From: Chloroflexota bacterium
Lineage (GTDB): Bacteria; Chloroflexota; Anaerolineae; Anaerolineales; Anaerolineaceae
Reading direction: 5' to 3'
Length of the DNA stretch: 22,382 bases
Assembly (NCBI GenBank): GCA_029265085.1
Contig: JAJUJY010000065.1
Coordinates: 1 to 22,382 of the forward strand
Positions within the stretch are counted from its first letter, which is position 1. Each line of letters opens with the position of its first letter. Both the position numbers and the translations under genes were made by a program. Under the pieces are notes generated by a model. It had not been told where the DNA came from. It made no database searches and worked only from the letters and a program-made list of their open reading frames with translations. This document shows, one piece after another, positions 21,716 through 22,382 of the stretch.

Positions 21716-22318
21716 ATGCCGAGAATCAAAGCGGATGAACGAGAAAATTTGTTGAATCGAACTCGCCTGGATTTACTTGAGTCCGCGGCGAGAGAATTTG
21801 CTGCACAAGGATATATTGGAGCAAATATTAACCATATCTCATTGAATGCCGGCTTTGCCAAAGGGACGATCTATAATTATTTCCCATCGAAACAGGAATT
21901 GATGCTGGCTTTAATTGCGGATACCGGCAAGCTGCATTACGAATGGATTGCTCCCCAGGTGCTGTCTGTTGCAGAACCGATTCAGCGTTTGGAGAAGTTT
22001 TATGAGGCCGGGTTTGCCTTCGGTGCGCGTCATCTGGCTCGGTCGCGGGTGATGATTGGCAATATTTATGGCTCCAGCCTGGAATTTAAGCAGGCCATGT
22101 TTCTGGCGTATCAACCGCTCGGCGGGTTGGTCCAGCAGCAGGTTCTCTTGCCTGGGCTTGAACAAGGAATTTTTCGGCAGGGTGATCTTCCTTCTTTGAC
22201 CAACCTGGTGATGACGATTTATATGGGAACCGCCTCGAATATTGCCGATGATGGCAGCTATTGGATCCCCCCCAAGATGGTTGCGGAATTTGTTTTGCGT
22301 GGTTTATTAGATTCTTGA
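21716..22318 (+). CDS. TetR-family transcriptional regulator, probably autorepressing
   Basis: 200 residues. AAGGAG lies five bases before the ATG. The N-terminal DNA-binding domain (about 12-62) reads RTRLDLLESAAREFAAQGYI, then the helix-turn-helix INHISLNAGFAKGTIYNYFPSKQELMLALI, a good TetR_N match. The C-terminal ligand and dimerisation half (about 75-200) is unlike any I can name, so the inducer is unknown. The perfect palindrome in its promoter implies autorepression that a small molecule lifts. The genes it controls are not in the window; the 64 bases after its stop (22319-22382) hold nothing recognisable, and the regulated operon may begin downstream. No terminator is seen after it. 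Confidence 0.9.
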   Translation: MPRIKADERENLLNRTRLDLLESAAREFAAQGYIGANINHISLNAGFAKGTIYNYFPSKQELMLALIADTGKLHYEWIAPQVLSVAEPIQRLEKFYEAGFAFGARHLARSRVMIGNIYGSSLEFKQAMFLAYQPLGGLVQQQVLLPGLEQGIFRQGDLPSLTNLVMTIYMGTASNIADDGSYWIPPKMVAEFVLRGLLDS

Positions 22319-22382
22319 AATAATATGCGTATAGGTAAAAAGTGATTGGTTTTGTAATACTTCAATGGATTGGAATTGTCGC

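Overview
This window looks like chromosomal housekeeping DNA from an uncultured or little-studied member of the Chloroflexota, most likely class Anaerolineae. The assignment is an inference from overall protein character, roughly 50 % GC, a SAM-I riboswitch and a transcriptional T-box, a tRNA without an encoded CCA end, a UbiA/MenA-type prenyltransferase, DUF3054 and DUF456 membrane proteins, and a Tat-exported phosphoesterase. No phage, IS element, CRISPR array or rRNA is visible.

Layout. (1) 1-4.1 kb: the 5' end of a sugar ABC transporter lipoprotein (minus), then a response-regulator-like protein (plus) whose 3' end overlaps, antisense, the 3' end of a membrane hybrid histidine kinase (minus). 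(2) 4.2-6.6 kb: a Tat-secreted metallophosphoesterase, then metK behind a complete SAM-I riboswitch and intrinsic terminator. (3) 6.7-11.5 kb, minus strand: ftsK with its own promoter, and upstream of it a tightly overlapping DUF3054 / ECF sigma / anti-sigma / Nudix operon. (4) 11.6-14.4 kb: a DUF429 protein and a UbiA prenyltransferase (plus), and a jelly-roll-like protein of unknown function (minus). (5) 14.4-16.5 kb: serS under a consensus promoter and a serine T-box, followed by a DUF456 protein. (6) 16.6-17.1 kb: ferritin (minus). (7) 17.2-21.0 kb, minus strand: a yacL-cysS-rlmB-ybaK operon centred on translation and tRNA/rRNA quality. (8) 21.1-22.3 kb: tRNA-Glu(CTC), a three-copy 126-bp tandem repeat seeded from the tRNA 3' end, and a TetR regulator with a perfect inverted-repeat operator in its promoter.

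Regulation is unusually readable. Two amino-acid/cofactor RNA switches control metK and serS, and several near-consensus sigma-A promoters can be placed. Three genes (DUF3054, DUF429, the jelly-roll protein) lack a Shine-Dalgarno sequence and instead have a -10 element 6-7 bases before the ATG, which predicts leaderless mRNAs.

I see no clear new multi-gene defence or biosynthetic system. The best candidates for something undescribed are the tRNA-derived tandem repeat with triplicated terminators, the jelly-roll protein with a hydrophobic insertion, the leaderless promoter class, and the sigma/anti-sigma operon that ends in a Nudix hydrolase.
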